A stretch of 64,000 nt of DNA from NCBI GenBank assembly GCA_900313675.1, contig OMSO01000002.1:62001-126000 (forward strand). The letters run 5' to 3'. Of this stretch, positions 23,745-32,179 are shown in pieces (the stretch's first letter is position 1; each line of letters opens with the position of its first letter). The notes beneath the pieces are model-generated. The model was not told the DNA's origin. It saw nothing but the letters and a program-made list of their open reading frames with translations, and did not search any database. The DNA comes from an uncultured Fibrobacter sp. GTDB taxonomy: Bacteria > Fibrobacterota > Fibrobacteria > Fibrobacterales > Fibrobacteraceae. A program made the position numbers and the translations under genes.

Positions 23745-25358
23745 CTAACCCCTAATCGCTTCCCACGCTTTTGCTACTGTTTCCTTTTCAATATTAACAA
23801 CTTTTTCGACCTTCCCAATCTCTGTAGGCAAAATATAAACTCTTGTGCCCTTTTCTGCCTTTTTGTCCACGGCCATGGCATTCCAGGCCTGCTCCGTATC
23901 CACGTTGTAGGTTTTCGGGAATCCGAGGCGGTCCAAAAGGTCGTTCTGCCTGGATTCTTCTTCGGCGGAGAGTTTGCCCAGGAGTACGGCTGCACGGGCG
24001 GCTACCCGCATGCCGAGACTTACGGCTATGCCGTGGCTGAACATGTTGTAGTTGGTGAGTTTTTCGATGGCATGTCCGAAGGTGTGACCGTAGTTCAAAA
24101 TGGCCCGGAGACCGGATTCCTTCTCGTCGATGCCCACGACTTCGGCCTTGATCTGGCAGCTCCTGAAAATCAGGTGACGCAACACGCCATCATCATGTTT
24201 CTTGATGCCTTCTACGTTTTCTTCGATGTAGCGGAAAAATTCCTTGTCGTAGATGACACCGTACTTGACGATTTCGGCAAGGCCTGCCAGGTATTCGTTT
24301 TCGGGAAGGGTGGCAAGCACCGCCAGGTCGCACACTACGGCCTTGGGCTGGTAGAATGCCCCGATCATGTTCTTGCCTTCGGGGTGGTTTACCGCCACCT
24401 TGCCACCTACGGAACTATCCACCATAGAAAGGAGGGTGGTCGGGAACTGGATAAAGGAAATTCCCCGCTGGTAGGTGGCGGCTCCAAAGCCCGCCATGTC
24501 GCCTACCACGCCACCGCTGAACTGTAACAGACAGCTCTTTCGGGTGTAGTTCCGGTGCAGCAAGAAACTGAAAAGCTGGTTCAGGTTATGGAGGGTTTTG
24601 TTCCGCTCTCCAGCCTGGAACTTGAAGATAGGGCAACGGCCCGCCTGGCCCCGCAACTGCGAGAGCATTTCGTTCTGGACCTTTGCGATGGTGGTGTCCG
24701 TACAGACCAGAAATTCGTTGGACGGGGCCAGCCGAAGGCCTTCCAGAAGGGCCTTGGAATCGGGAATGATGTTCCTGCCGATAAAGATGGGGTAGCGCCC
24801 GCCACTAGAGGGGCACACATCCAGGGCATGATTGCTCCAGAACTTTTTCATGTGCAGGATTTTTTCGATGACATGGGCTTCGGTGTAGTCGTTGGAACTT
24901 TCTACGCTGAAGTCGGCCTGGGCGTAGTTGGGTTCACGCTCTTTCAGCATGATCTTGATTTTGGCAAGGCGTTCCTCGTCGCTCAGGTTGGCAAGCAGGG
25001 GCCGTGTGTTCTTGCGCCCGATGCGTTCCGAAAGAATTTCGGGCTTGGCCCACAGGCGGATGATGAGGCCGTTTTCCCGGATAATCTTGATGTTGTCGGC
25101 CTGGGTGAGTGCGCCGCCGCCCAAGGAGACTACCTGGGGCGTTTCGTTACTGCAGATTTCGGCGATGATTTCTTTTTCCTTCGCCCGGAAAAAAGCTTCT
25201 CCTTCTTGTGCGAATATTTCGGAGATGGACTTTCCGACCCGCTCCACGATAAGGCTGTCGGTGTCAACGAAGGGGCGCTCAAGTCGTTCTGCCAGAGCCC
25301 TGCCGGTGCGGCTCTTGCCGCTGGCCATGAAACCCGTAAAGAAAATATGCCTTCTCAT
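23745..25358 (-). CDS. aroKB: Fused shikimate kinase / 3-dehydroquinate synthase
   Basis: 537 residues from ATG 25358, coupled to aroE by TAATG. Residues ~1-165 are shikimate kinase: P-loop GFMASGKSRTG, DTDSLIVERVG, VVSLGGGAL and NTRPLLANLS. A short linker follows, and residues ~180-537 are 3-dehydroquinate synthase: GGVVGDMAGFGAATYQRGI, FPTTLLSMVDSSVGGKVAVN, AEIVKYGVIYD and LNYGHTFGHAIE (zinc His). The enzyme would carry out the second and fifth steps of the shikimate pathway on one chain. The fourth-step enzyme AroE is the next gene upstream, so three pathway activities are co-expressed. No frameshift is involved; the junction is continuous. Confidence 0.95.
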   Translation of the reverse strand: MRRHIFFTGFMASGKSRTGRALAERLERPFVDTDSLIVERVGKSISEIFAQEGEAFFRAKEKEIIAEICSNETPQVVSLGGGALTQADNIKIIRENGLIIRLWAKPEILSERIGRKNTRPLLANLSDEERLAKIKIMLKEREPNYAQADFSVESSNDYTEAHVIEKILHMKKFWSNHALDVCPSSGGRYPIFIGRNIIPDSKALLEGLRLAPSNEFLVCTDTTIAKVQNEMLSQLRGQAGRCPIFKFQAGERNKTLHNLNQLFSFLLHRNYTRKSCLLQFSGGVVGDMAGFGAATYQRGISFIQFPTTLLSMVDSSVGGKVAVNHPEGKNMIGAFYQPKAVVCDLAVLATLPENEYLAGLAEIVKYGVIYDKEFFRYIEENVEGIKKHDDGVLRHLIFRSCQIKAEVVGIDEKESGLRAILNYGHTFGHAIEKLTNYNMFSHGIAVSLGMRVAARAAVLLGKLSAEEESRQNDLLDRLGFPKTYNVDTEQAWNAMAVDKKAEKGTRVYILPTEIGKVEKVVNIEKETVAKAWEAIRG

Positions 25359-26230
25359 TAGATACCCTCCATTCCCTTGCGCATGATATTCAACAGTTCT
25401 TCGTCGGTATGCCCTTTCACTTGCTCGGGGAACCATTTCTTGAAACTTTCCAAACCCTGGTGCACCAGCATGCCTTCGCCAGTAACGGTCTTGCAGCCCT
25501 TTTCGGCGGCCAGTTTCAGGAGCTTTGTCTTGGGCGGTGCATAGACGATGTCGCAGATGACTTGTCCAGGGTTCAGGCTGTCCTTGTCAAGAGGGGATTC
25601 GTCTTCGTTAGGCGTCATGCCCACGGAGGTGGCGTTGATGATAATCTTGTATTCCCTGGAAACGCTAGGGAATTCCTGGAAGGTGAATACGGAAATTTTT
25701 TCGCCGCCTTTGAACAGCGGGTTCAGTGAACCAGCCAGGGCTTCGCCCTTGTCCTTGTTGCGGCACACGATGGCGAGCCTGTTGCCTTGTTCCATCAGGG
25801 TGTAGGCGATGGCCTTTGCCGCTCCGCCGTTTCCAAGAAGGGCGACAGTGGTGTTTGCAGGTTGCACTCCGTTTTCTTCCAGGTTGCGGATACAACCGTA
25901 GGGGTCCGTTGTGGTTCCGCAGAGGGTGCCGCCAACGGTCCCGTCTTTCCAGTAAAGTGTGTTTACGCTTCCGGTAAACTTACTGATGGGGCTAAGTTCG
26001 TCCACCAGTTCCATGACGGGAGTCTTGTAAGGAATGGTAACGTTTGCCCCCCTGAATTTCATGGCCCTGAAACCTTGGATAGCCTGGGCGAAATTCTCCG
26101 GTTCTGGCCCAAAGGGCAGGTACGCCGCGTTGATTCCAAGCGCCTTGAAAAGCGCATTGTGCATGAGGGGGGATTTGCTATGGGCAATAGGGTGCCCGAA
26201 AACGCAAAGGGTTTCCGTTTTTCCGTTCAC
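25358..26230 (-). CDS. aroE: Shikimate dehydrogenase
   Basis: 290 residues. NADPH-dependent reduction of 3-dehydroshikimate. The shikimate-binding start GHPIAHSKSPLMHNALF, the catalytic Lys in NVTIPYKTPVM, the Rossmann loop LLGNGGAAKAIAY and the NATSVGMTP motif are all present; GEGMLVHQGLESFKKW is at the end. The start is GTG at 26230 with AGAGG eight bases upstream. It forms an operon with aroKB. The 100-nt gap to sufD (26231-26330) holds only AT-rich sequence. Confidence 0.96.
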   Translation of the reverse strand: MNGKTETLCVFGHPIAHSKSPLMHNALFKALGINAAYLPFGPEPENFAQAIQGFRAMKFRGANVTIPYKTPVMELVDELSPISKFTGSVNTLYWKDGTVGGTLCGTTTDPYGCIRNLEENGVQPANTTVALLGNGGAAKAIAYTLMEQGNRLAIVCRNKDKGEALAGSLNPLFKGGEKISVFTFQEFPSVSREYKIIINATSVGMTPNEDESPLDKDSLNPGQVICDIVYAPPKTKLLKLAAEKGCKTVTGEGMLVHQGLESFKKWFPEQVKGHTDEELLNIMRKGMEGI

Positions 26231-26330
26231 ATGAACCTCTTTTGTCCGCCCACCTGGGGCTGAACTCTAAACAATACATCAATAAAGATATAAAAAAGAG
26301 GAATGGTTTGTTCAAAAGACTAAAATTTTC

Positions 26331-27314
26331 CTATAAGCTCGCTACCACCTGTTCCAGGCGTTCCTTGGCGGGGGAGTCGGGCATGGGCATGAACAGTTCC
26401 TTCGCAAATGCCTGGGTCAGGAGTTCCCTGGCCTTTTCGACGGGTATTCCCCTGCTGGTCAGGTAGAAGAGCTGTTCGGCATCCAGTTCCCCGCAGGTGT
26501 TCCCGTGGGTGCATTCCACGTCGTCGTGGTAGATTTTCAGCACTGGCTTTACGGACACGGAACTGCCTTCGGAAAGGAGGATGGTGTTCACCAGCTGGGA
26601 CGAAAACACCTTGGAGCAGTTTGCGCCCGCCACCACGCTACCGTCGTAGCTGGCATTGGACTTTCCGTTCAGCAGGTTCCTGGCGAACTGGACGCTTTCG
26701 GTTTCGGGCGCTTCGTGCCTGATGGTGATGCGGTGGTGTACGGAATCGTCTCCATCGAGTACGTTCAGGGAGCGGATTTCTAGCCGGGCACCGTTTCCTT
26801 TCAAGAAGGCGTCCAGGCTGGTGCGCTTGATTCCGGAACCCCGCTCGATTTCGGAGAAATAAACTTTCGAACCCGCCTCCTGCACGATTCGGAAATGGCG
26901 GAACCTCAGGGGCACGCCGTCGGCAGGGTTTGCGAAGAATATGTGGACGGTGGCGTTTTCTTGAACGTGAATGTCGAACCGTTCTGCGCAGATTTCGTGG
27001 GCCACCTTGTTGTCGAGAATCTCGAGGCTGGCCGTTGCGTTCTTGCCGATGTCCAGCACGGTATGGCCAAAGTCGTTGTTGCACTTGAGCATGGCCATTT
27101 CGTTTGCACCGTCGGCAATATCCTGCTTCATGGTCCGCGCATTAAACGCTATGGGCAGGAGTGCCGCAAAATCCTCTTCGTCGGAATAGTCTGCGGTATC
27201 GTTGCAGGTTTCGGGGAATTCCGGCATAGGAATTTTTGCCACGGGGAAAAACGTCCACAACTCGTTGTTGCGGCGGGGCATGCCGATTTGCTTGATGCGG
27301 GAAATGGCGTCCAT
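26331..27314 (-). CDS. sufD: Fe-S cluster assembly protein SufD
   Basis: 327 residues, slightly short for SufD. Scaffold partner of SufBC in iron-sulfur cluster assembly. The C-terminal signature DDVECTHGNTCGELDAEQLF and YLTSRGIP matches SufB/SufD, with the conserved His after Cys-Thr. The beta-helix core (SYDGSVVAGANCSKVFSSQL) is typical. The lack of a SufB-type N-terminal region argues for SufD. It starts TAATG-coupled after sufC. No sufB is found in the window. Confidence 0.85.
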   Translation of the reverse strand: MDAISRIKQIGMPRRNNELWTFFPVAKIPMPEFPETCNDTADYSDEEDFAALLPIAFNARTMKQDIADGANEMAMLKCNNDFGHTVLDIGKNATASLEILDNKVAHEICAERFDIHVQENATVHIFFANPADGVPLRFRHFRIVQEAGSKVYFSEIERGSGIKRTSLDAFLKGNGARLEIRSLNVLDGDDSVHHRITIRHEAPETESVQFARNLLNGKSNASYDGSVVAGANCSKVFSSQLVNTILLSEGSSVSVKPVLKIYHDDVECTHGNTCGELDAEQLFYLTSRGIPVEKARELLTQAFAKELFMPMPDSPAKERLEQVVASL

Positions 27315-28060
27315 TACTTTTCCTCGATCCAGTCGTAACCTTTTTCTTCCAGTTCAAGGGCCAGTTCCGGGCCACCGCTCAAGATGATTTTCCCGTGACG
27401 GAGCACGTGGACAAAGTTGGGCTTGATGTAGTCCAGAAGCCTCTGGTAGTGGGTCACCAGAATCACCGCCTTGTCGGGGCCCATAATGTGGTTGATTCCG
27501 CCGGCCACGATGCGCAGCGCGTCGATGTCCAGGCCGGAATCGGTTTCGTCCAGCAGCGAAACTTTCGGGTCTAAAATGGCCATCTGCAGAATTTCGTTGC
27601 GCTTCTTTTCGCCGCCGGAGTAGCCTTCGTTTACGCCGCGGTCTCGGTAGCGTTCGTCCATTTCCAGAAGCTCCATCTTTTCGTCGATGAGCTTCTTGAA
27701 TTCGGCTTCTCCGATTTCGGGCTGGCCCAAGAAGGCGCGCTTGCTGTTCAGCGCCATCTTCAGGAATTCCACATTGTTTACGCCGGGAATTTCCGTAGGG
27801 TACTGGGTGCTGATGAACAGCCCGCTGTTGGCCCGCTCGTTGATTTCCATCTGGAGCAGGTCCTTGCCGTCTAGCGTGACAGAACCGCCATCTACATGAT
27901 AGGCGGGGTGACCGGCGATGACCTTGGAGAGGGTGCTCTTACCGGAGCCGTTTGGGCCCATGATGGCGTGGACTTCTCCCGCCTTGACTTCCAGATTGAT
28001 TCCTTTCAGAATCTGGGTTCCGTCTTCGATGCTTGCCTTTAGGTCTTTAATGGATAACAT
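27314..28060 (-). CDS. sufC: Fe-S cluster assembly ATPase SufC
   Basis: 248 residues from ATG 28060. ABC-type ATPase: Walker A GPNGSGKST, signature GYSGGEKKRNE, Walker B/D-loop LLDETDSGLDIDALR, H-loop VTHYQRLL. It powers conformational change in the SufBCD complex. Its start lies 14 nt inside the 3' end of dnaG, so translation may be coupled to dnaG. An upstream in-frame ATG at 28099 would lie deeper in dnaG and would add residues not seen in the family. Confidence 0.95.
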   Translation of the reverse strand: MLSIKDLKASIEDGTQILKGINLEVKAGEVHAIMGPNGSGKSTLSKVIAGHPAYHVDGGSVTLDGKDLLQMEINERANSGLFISTQYPTEIPGVNNVEFLKMALNSKRAFLGQPEIGEAEFKKLIDEKMELLEMDERYRDRGVNEGYSGGEKKRNEILQMAILDPKVSLLDETDSGLDIDALRIVAGGINHIMGPDKAVILVTHYQRLLDYIKPNFVHVLRHGKIILSGGPELALELEEKGYDWIEEK

Positions 28061-29912
28061 GGATGAGCCTATCCTTGCTGCTGATAATTCTGTCTGCAAA
28101 TTGGTTGATGTCGATGCCGCCTTTCTTGTAGGAGGCGTCCAGTTTCTGTAATTCCTGCGTGAACGCGTAAAGGTCCATGCGCTTTTGGATTCCTTCGGCG
28201 CTGTCCAGCTGGATGTTCTTTTTCTCCCTGTCGCAAAAACGCAACATGAGCACCATGAGGGTGTCGTAGAACTCGTTGATTTCCTTGGGCGGTGTCCAGG
28301 ATTCTTCGGGCAGGCCTTCCATAAATAGTTGGCCCTGCCTTGGCAGGATTTCGTAAAGCGTTTGGGGCGAAAAGTAACCCGTTTCGGCGTAGTGGGCGAT
28401 GGCGGTGTTCACGAATTCGTCTACGACGGAAGATTCCAAAAGCTGGATGCCGCTTTCGGCCAGGTTCATGTCGAAAAATTCGCAGGCCCTGTCCAGCAAC
28501 GTGGGATTTCGGTACAGCAGGTTTGCAAACCGGAATTCCAGGGGCGGAATCAGGTTCCACTGGACCATGGCCGCTTCTTCTTGAAGGACTTCTTTCGCTT
28601 GTTCCTGTTCGGCGGAAGGCTTGTGCTTCACGTGGATTTGCTGGACGTCGTTTAAGGACCTGCTGGTGTCGAAACGCTCCGAAAGGAGCTTTACGTACTG
28701 GTTCCGAAGTTCCGTGTTCCCGATGCTCTTGATGAGGGACTTGGCGTAGGTGATAAAGCTTGCCCGGGCCTCGATGCTGGAAAGGTCCTTCATGTGGGAA
28801 AGGTAGCTGAGCCAGTCTTCGGCATTCTTCAGTTCGTCGCGGAAGGCGTCTGCGCCCCGCTCGTTCACGAAGTTGTCGGGGTCGATCTTGGTGCCGTCGG
28901 GTCTCGAAAGGGCGAATACCTTCGGGCCGATTCCCTTGGGGAGCACGATTTCCAGGGAGCGGAGGGTGGCCTTTTGGCCTGCCGCGTCGCCGTCGAAGAC
29001 CAGGAAAGCGGTTTTTGCATAGCGGGAAAGGATGCTGGCGTGGTTCTCGGTAAGGGCAGTGCCCGAGGCCGCCACCACGTTCTGCACGCCGCCCTGGTAA
29101 AGGCTTATCAGGTCGAAATAACCTTCTACGATGATGACCGCGTTTTCTTTGGCGATGGCGTTCTTGCTGTGGTTCAACCCGAAAAGGATGTCACTCTTAT
29201 GGTAAAGGATAGTTTCCGGGCTGTTCATGTATTTTGCCGGACTCTTGCCGGAAAGGTCGCGCCCCCCGAAGGCAACCACCACGCCGGAAATGTTCTGGAT
29301 GGCAATCATCAGGCGGTCCCGGAACTTGTCGGAAATACCGCCGTTCTCTTTTTCTACGGCAAGGCCCGCCTTGACGCATTCCTTGGGAGAGAACCCTTTC
29401 TTGGCGGCGTAGCCTACGAAACCTTCGCGGCCGTCGGGAGCATAGCCGATGTGGAACTGCTTGCGGGTTGGTTCGGAAATATGGCGGCTGCCCAGATACT
29501 GCAGTGCCTTGGGGCTGCGGGTCAGCTGTTCTTTGAACCACTCGCAGGCCAGTTCGTTCAGCTTGCGGACCAGTTCCCGCTCTTCGGTGATTTCGGCCCG
29601 TTCGGGGTTGCCCACGCTGGGCAACTCAAAACTGCAAAAATCCGCCACCCATTTTACGGCGGCGTTAAAGTCGATTTTTTCGTGTTCCTGCACGAACTTG
29701 AACACGTCTCCGCCGGCACCGCAGGCAAAGCACTTGTAGATGCCCAGGGTGGGGTTTACATACATGGAGGGGGAGTGGTCGTCGTGGAAGGGGCACACCC
29801 CAACGTAGCGTCCGTTGCCCGACCTTTTCAGGGGCAAAAACTGCTCAATGACGGCCGTGATGTCGGCTTCGGATTTGAGCTGTTGGATGACTTCGTTAGG
29901 GTAGAAGGGCAT
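28047..29912 (-). CDS. dnaG: DNA primase
   Basis: 621 residues. It synthesises RNA primers for replication. The zinc-binding domain (CPFHDDHSPSMYVN, then YKCFACGAGGD, residues ~40-65) has the CHCC ligands. The RNA-polymerase core follows with FGGRDLSGKSPAKYMNSPET. The TOPRIM motifs are IIVEGYFDLISLYQGG and VFDGDAAGQKA. The C-terminal ~200 residues are the divergent helicase-interaction domain. It begins a dnaG-sufC-sufD transcript. The start has no Shine-Dalgarno and TAAATT lies 6 nt upstream. Confidence 0.97.
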   Translation of the reverse strand: MPFYPNEVIQQLKSEADITAVIEQFLPLKRSGNGRYVGVCPFHDDHSPSMYVNPTLGIYKCFACGAGGDVFKFVQEHEKIDFNAAVKWVADFCSFELPSVGNPERAEITEERELVRKLNELACEWFKEQLTRSPKALQYLGSRHISEPTRKQFHIGYAPDGREGFVGYAAKKGFSPKECVKAGLAVEKENGGISDKFRDRLMIAIQNISGVVVAFGGRDLSGKSPAKYMNSPETILYHKSDILFGLNHSKNAIAKENAVIIVEGYFDLISLYQGGVQNVVAASGTALTENHASILSRYAKTAFLVFDGDAAGQKATLRSLEIVLPKGIGPKVFALSRPDGTKIDPDNFVNERGADAFRDELKNAEDWLSYLSHMKDLSSIEARASFITYAKSLIKSIGNTELRNQYVKLLSERFDTSRSLNDVQQIHVKHKPSAEQEQAKEVLQEEAAMVQWNLIPPLEFRFANLLYRNPTLLDRACEFFDMNLAESGIQLLESSVVDEFVNTAIAHYAETGYFSPQTLYEILPRQGQLFMEGLPEESWTPPKEINEFYDTLMVLMLRFCDREKKNIQLDSAEGIQKRMDLYAFTQELQKLDASYKKGGIDINQFADRIISSKDRLIHVIH

Positions 29913-29918
29913 GGCCCA

Positions 29919-29924
29919 AATTTA
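29919..29924 (-). promoter_or_regulatory. -10 box TAAATT, 6 nt before the dnaG start (leaderless-type)
   Basis: The minus strand reads TAAATT-TGGGCC-ATG. It lies back-to-back with the der -10 box at 29966-29971 in the 67-bp divergent spacer. Confidence 0.5.
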
Positions 29925-29965
29925 GCTTTTTACGTTTGAAAATCTAATGATTCCGTATTCTTTTC

Positions 29966-29971
29966 TATATT
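29966..29971 (+). promoter_or_regulatory. -10 box TATATT, 8 nt before the der start (leaderless-type)
   Basis: TATATT-TGTTTGCG-ATG at 29980. No Shine-Dalgarno. This favours the ATG at 29980 over the in-frame ATG at 29947, which is upstream of the box. Confidence 0.5.
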
Positions 29972-29979
29972 TGTTTGCG

Positions 29980-31407
29980 ATGAAGTTACCTGTGGTGTGT
30001 ATTATCGGACGGCCCAATGTCGGGAAGTCCTCTCTTTTTAATCGGATTTTAGGCCGCAGGGCTGCCGTGGTTTCTGACCGTGACGGTGTGACTCGCGATA
30101 GGCATTACCAGAACGCAAATTACAAGGGCCACGAGTTTACGGTGGTAGATACCGGCGGTTTTTTGCCGGACGATACCATCGATGTCCTGGCCGATAGTGT
30201 CCGTACCCAGATTTTTAACGCCGTCGAAGAATCGGATCTGGTCCTTTTTATGGTGGATGTTCGCGTAGGCATTACCAAGTTGGACCAGCAGTTTGCAAGG
30301 CTTATCCGCAAGTTGGACAAGAAGGTGATTCTGGTGGCCAACAAGAGCGAAAATCTGGGCGACCGTCAGGAAAGTTACGAGTTCTTGAAACTGGGCTTTG
30401 GACAACCCCGCACTATCAGTGCCTTGACGGGTTATGCCTGCCTTTCTTTGATGGATGAAATTGTCGCAGTGCTTCCGACCCCTGTGCGTGGGGAACGGAA
30501 AGAGGAACGGCCCATCCGTTTCGCTATCCTTGGTCGCCCCAATGCTGGCAAGAGCACCCTGTTGAACCGCCTGATGGGCGAAGAACGGGCCGTGGTTTCG
30601 GACATTCCTGGCACCACCCGCGACTCCATCGATTGCACCTTTACCGTAAACGGCGTCAAGTTCGTGGTGACCGATACGGCAGGTCTTCGCAAAAAGGCGA
30701 AGGTAGACGACGAGGTAGAAATCTTTAGCAACATGCGCACCATGGAAAGCATCCGCAGGTCTGACCTGTCGGTGCTTCTGGTAGACTGCACCCGAGGGCT
30801 CCAGGTTCAGGACTTTAGAATCATTACCGAAATCCGCAAGGCGGGGAAGGGCCTGGTTCTTGTGCTGAACAAGTGGGATATTCTGCCCGACAAGACCGAA
30901 AAGTCCTTCGACCGCATGGTCAAGGAAATGCTGGAACGGGAACCCATGCTGGAGTACGTTCCCATTCTTTCCATCAGCGCCAAGGAAGGCCTTCGCGTAA
31001 ACCGGGTTATCCAGTCTATTCAGACGGTATATGCCAACTGCCGCCGCGTGCTGGGCCGTGACCGAGTGGCCGAAAGTTTTGCGAATTTCTTGCAAGAAAA
31101 GGCGCCTCCCAGCCACAACGCCCGTGTGGTGGCCTTGACCCGAGCCTGCCAGATTCTGGTGGAGCCTCCCGTGATTGCCATTGAGACCCGCACACCGGAA
31201 TTGGTGGACGAATCTTACAAGCGTTACCTGCTTAAAAAGTTTTACGAAGAATTCCAGCTACAGGGTGCACCCCTCCGCTTGAATTTTGACCAGAAGTTAA
31301 CCCTCAGAAAGGACGAAGAACTTGAACAGTTTGCTGAGTCTTCCGATAGCGTACTTGTTGGGGTCGATCCCCAGCGCGATTTGGATCGCAAAAATCGCGA
31401 AAGGTAA
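29980..31407 (+). CDS. der: GTPase Der (EngA)
   Basis: 475 residues. Tandem G domains: first GRPNVGKSSLFNR, DTGGFLPDD, NKSE; second GRPNAGKSTLLNR, DTAGLRKKAK, NKWD. A C-terminal KH-like domain (PELVDESYKRYLLKKFYEEF) follows. Der acts in 50S subunit maturation. The Walker and switch motifs are intact. The start at 29980 gives the standard MKLPVVCIIGRPNVGKS. The 3' end overlaps plsY by 86 nt. Confidence 0.97.
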   Translation: MKLPVVCIIGRPNVGKSSLFNRILGRRAAVVSDRDGVTRDRHYQNANYKGHEFTVVDTGGFLPDDTIDVLADSVRTQIFNAVEESDLVLFMVDVRVGITKLDQQFARLIRKLDKKVILVANKSENLGDRQESYEFLKLGFGQPRTISALTGYACLSLMDEIVAVLPTPVRGERKEERPIRFAILGRPNAGKSTLLNRLMGEERAVVSDIPGTTRDSIDCTFTVNGVKFVVTDTAGLRKKAKVDDEVEIFSNMRTMESIRRSDLSVLLVDCTRGLQVQDFRIITEIRKAGKGLVLVLNKWDILPDKTEKSFDRMVKEMLEREPMLEYVPILSISAKEGLRVNRVIQSIQTVYANCRRVLGRDRVAESFANFLQEKAPPSHNARVVALTRACQILVEPPVIAIETRTPELVDESYKRYLLKKFYEEFQLQGAPLRLNFDQKLTLRKDEELEQFAESSDSVLVGVDPQRDLDRKNRER

Positions 31408-31990
31408 GGACTTTGACATTCGGGACTACGGTTCCAAGAATGCGGGTCTCACCAACACGTTCCGCGTGCTGGGCTGGAAACCGGCACTTCCGGTAGTGTT
31501 CCTGGATTTGCTCAAGGGTTTCTTTGGGCCTTGGATTGCCATGCAGATGTGTGCCTCTCAGGTGAATGCCGGTGGTGCGGACTACTCTCATTGGGTGCCG
31601 CTGGTTGCGGGTCTCTTGGTCATCTTGGGCCATAGTTTCACTTGCTTTGCGGGGTTCCGCGGGGGCAAGGGCGTGCTTGCCGCTCTCGGTGTCTTTCTGG
31701 CCCTTTGCCCAATTACTGCCCTTGCGGCCTTTGGGGTGTGGATTGTCCTTACGGTTTCTACCAAGTATGTTTCGGTTGGGAGCATTGGCGCTTGCATTGC
31801 CCTCGGGGCTTTTGCCGTGATGGGCTACTTGAAGTTGCCGTTCCCGCCGGACAACATCAACCTGGGACTCATGATTACTTGCCTTATTGTGGCGGTTTTT
31901 GTGATTGTGAAGCACAAATCCAACATCAAGCGGCTTTTGAACGGCACGGAGAACGGATTTGGGTCTAAAAGGAAGACTCCGAAGGCATAA
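31322..31990 (+). CDS. plsY: Acyl-phosphate glycerol-3-phosphate acyltransferase
   Basis: 222 residues. It acylates glycerol-3-phosphate in phospholipid synthesis, in the inner membrane. Family motifs: PIAYLLGSIPSAIWIAK (start), DYGSKNAGLTNTFRVLG, GHSFTCFAGFRGGKGVLAALG, and several hydrophobic helices. The only start that keeps the first helix is TTG 31322, inside der, preceded by AAAGGA about 10 nt away. The 86-nt overlap suggests coupling to der. A basic tail (SKRKTPKA) ends it. It is near gpsA, which makes its substrate. Confidence 0.93.
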   Translation: MNSLLSLPIAYLLGSIPSAIWIAKIAKGKDFDIRDYGSKNAGLTNTFRVLGWKPALPVVFLDLLKGFFGPWIAMQMCASQVNAGGADYSHWVPLVAGLLVILGHSFTCFAGFRGGKGVLAALGVFLALCPITALAAFGVWIVLTVSTKYVSVGSIGACIALGAFAVMGYLKLPFPPDNINLGLMITCLIVAVFVIVKHKSNIKRLLNGTENGFGSKRKTPKA

Positions 31991-32006
31991 ATATTGTAGA
32001 TTGTTA

Positions 32007-32160
32007 TAGGGGTCGCACCTTGCGGTGCTTTGAGCTATGAGGTCGGGCTTCGCCCTGTGAGGTTTGAGTTATAGTTTGGCGCCAAGGGCGCGATTATGAA
32101 ACCTCAAAGCGAAGCGTCCTCAAACCTCAAAGGGAGCCGAAGGCGACCGCGCACACAGCT
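32007..32160. repeat. GC-rich modular hairpin repeat upstream of gpsA
   Basis: Contains GCACCTTGCGGTGCTTTGAG, GAGGTCGGGCTTCGCCC, TTTGGCGCCAAGGGCGCG and CCTCAAAGGGAGCC followed by GGCGACCG. Each module is a short inverted repeat. The same modules recur in the same order at 62080-62225 and in part at 50694-50755. The repeat ends 20 nt before the gpsA start. Confidence 0.8.
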
Positions 32161-32179
32161 TCTTATTAGGAACAAAATT

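Noticed and set aside
28794-29939. Long open frame antisense to dnaG
   Set aside because: It is a shadow of dnaG codon bias, with no recognisable motifs or Shine-Dalgarno.
29947-29979. Upstream ATG for der
   Set aside because: It lies before the -10 box and adds residues absent from the family; ATG 29980 gives the standard N-terminus.
30049-31116. Antisense frame across der (also 32120-33127 across gpsA and 59340-60341 across the ATPase gene)
   Set aside because: All lie opposite well-identified genes and lack independent signals.
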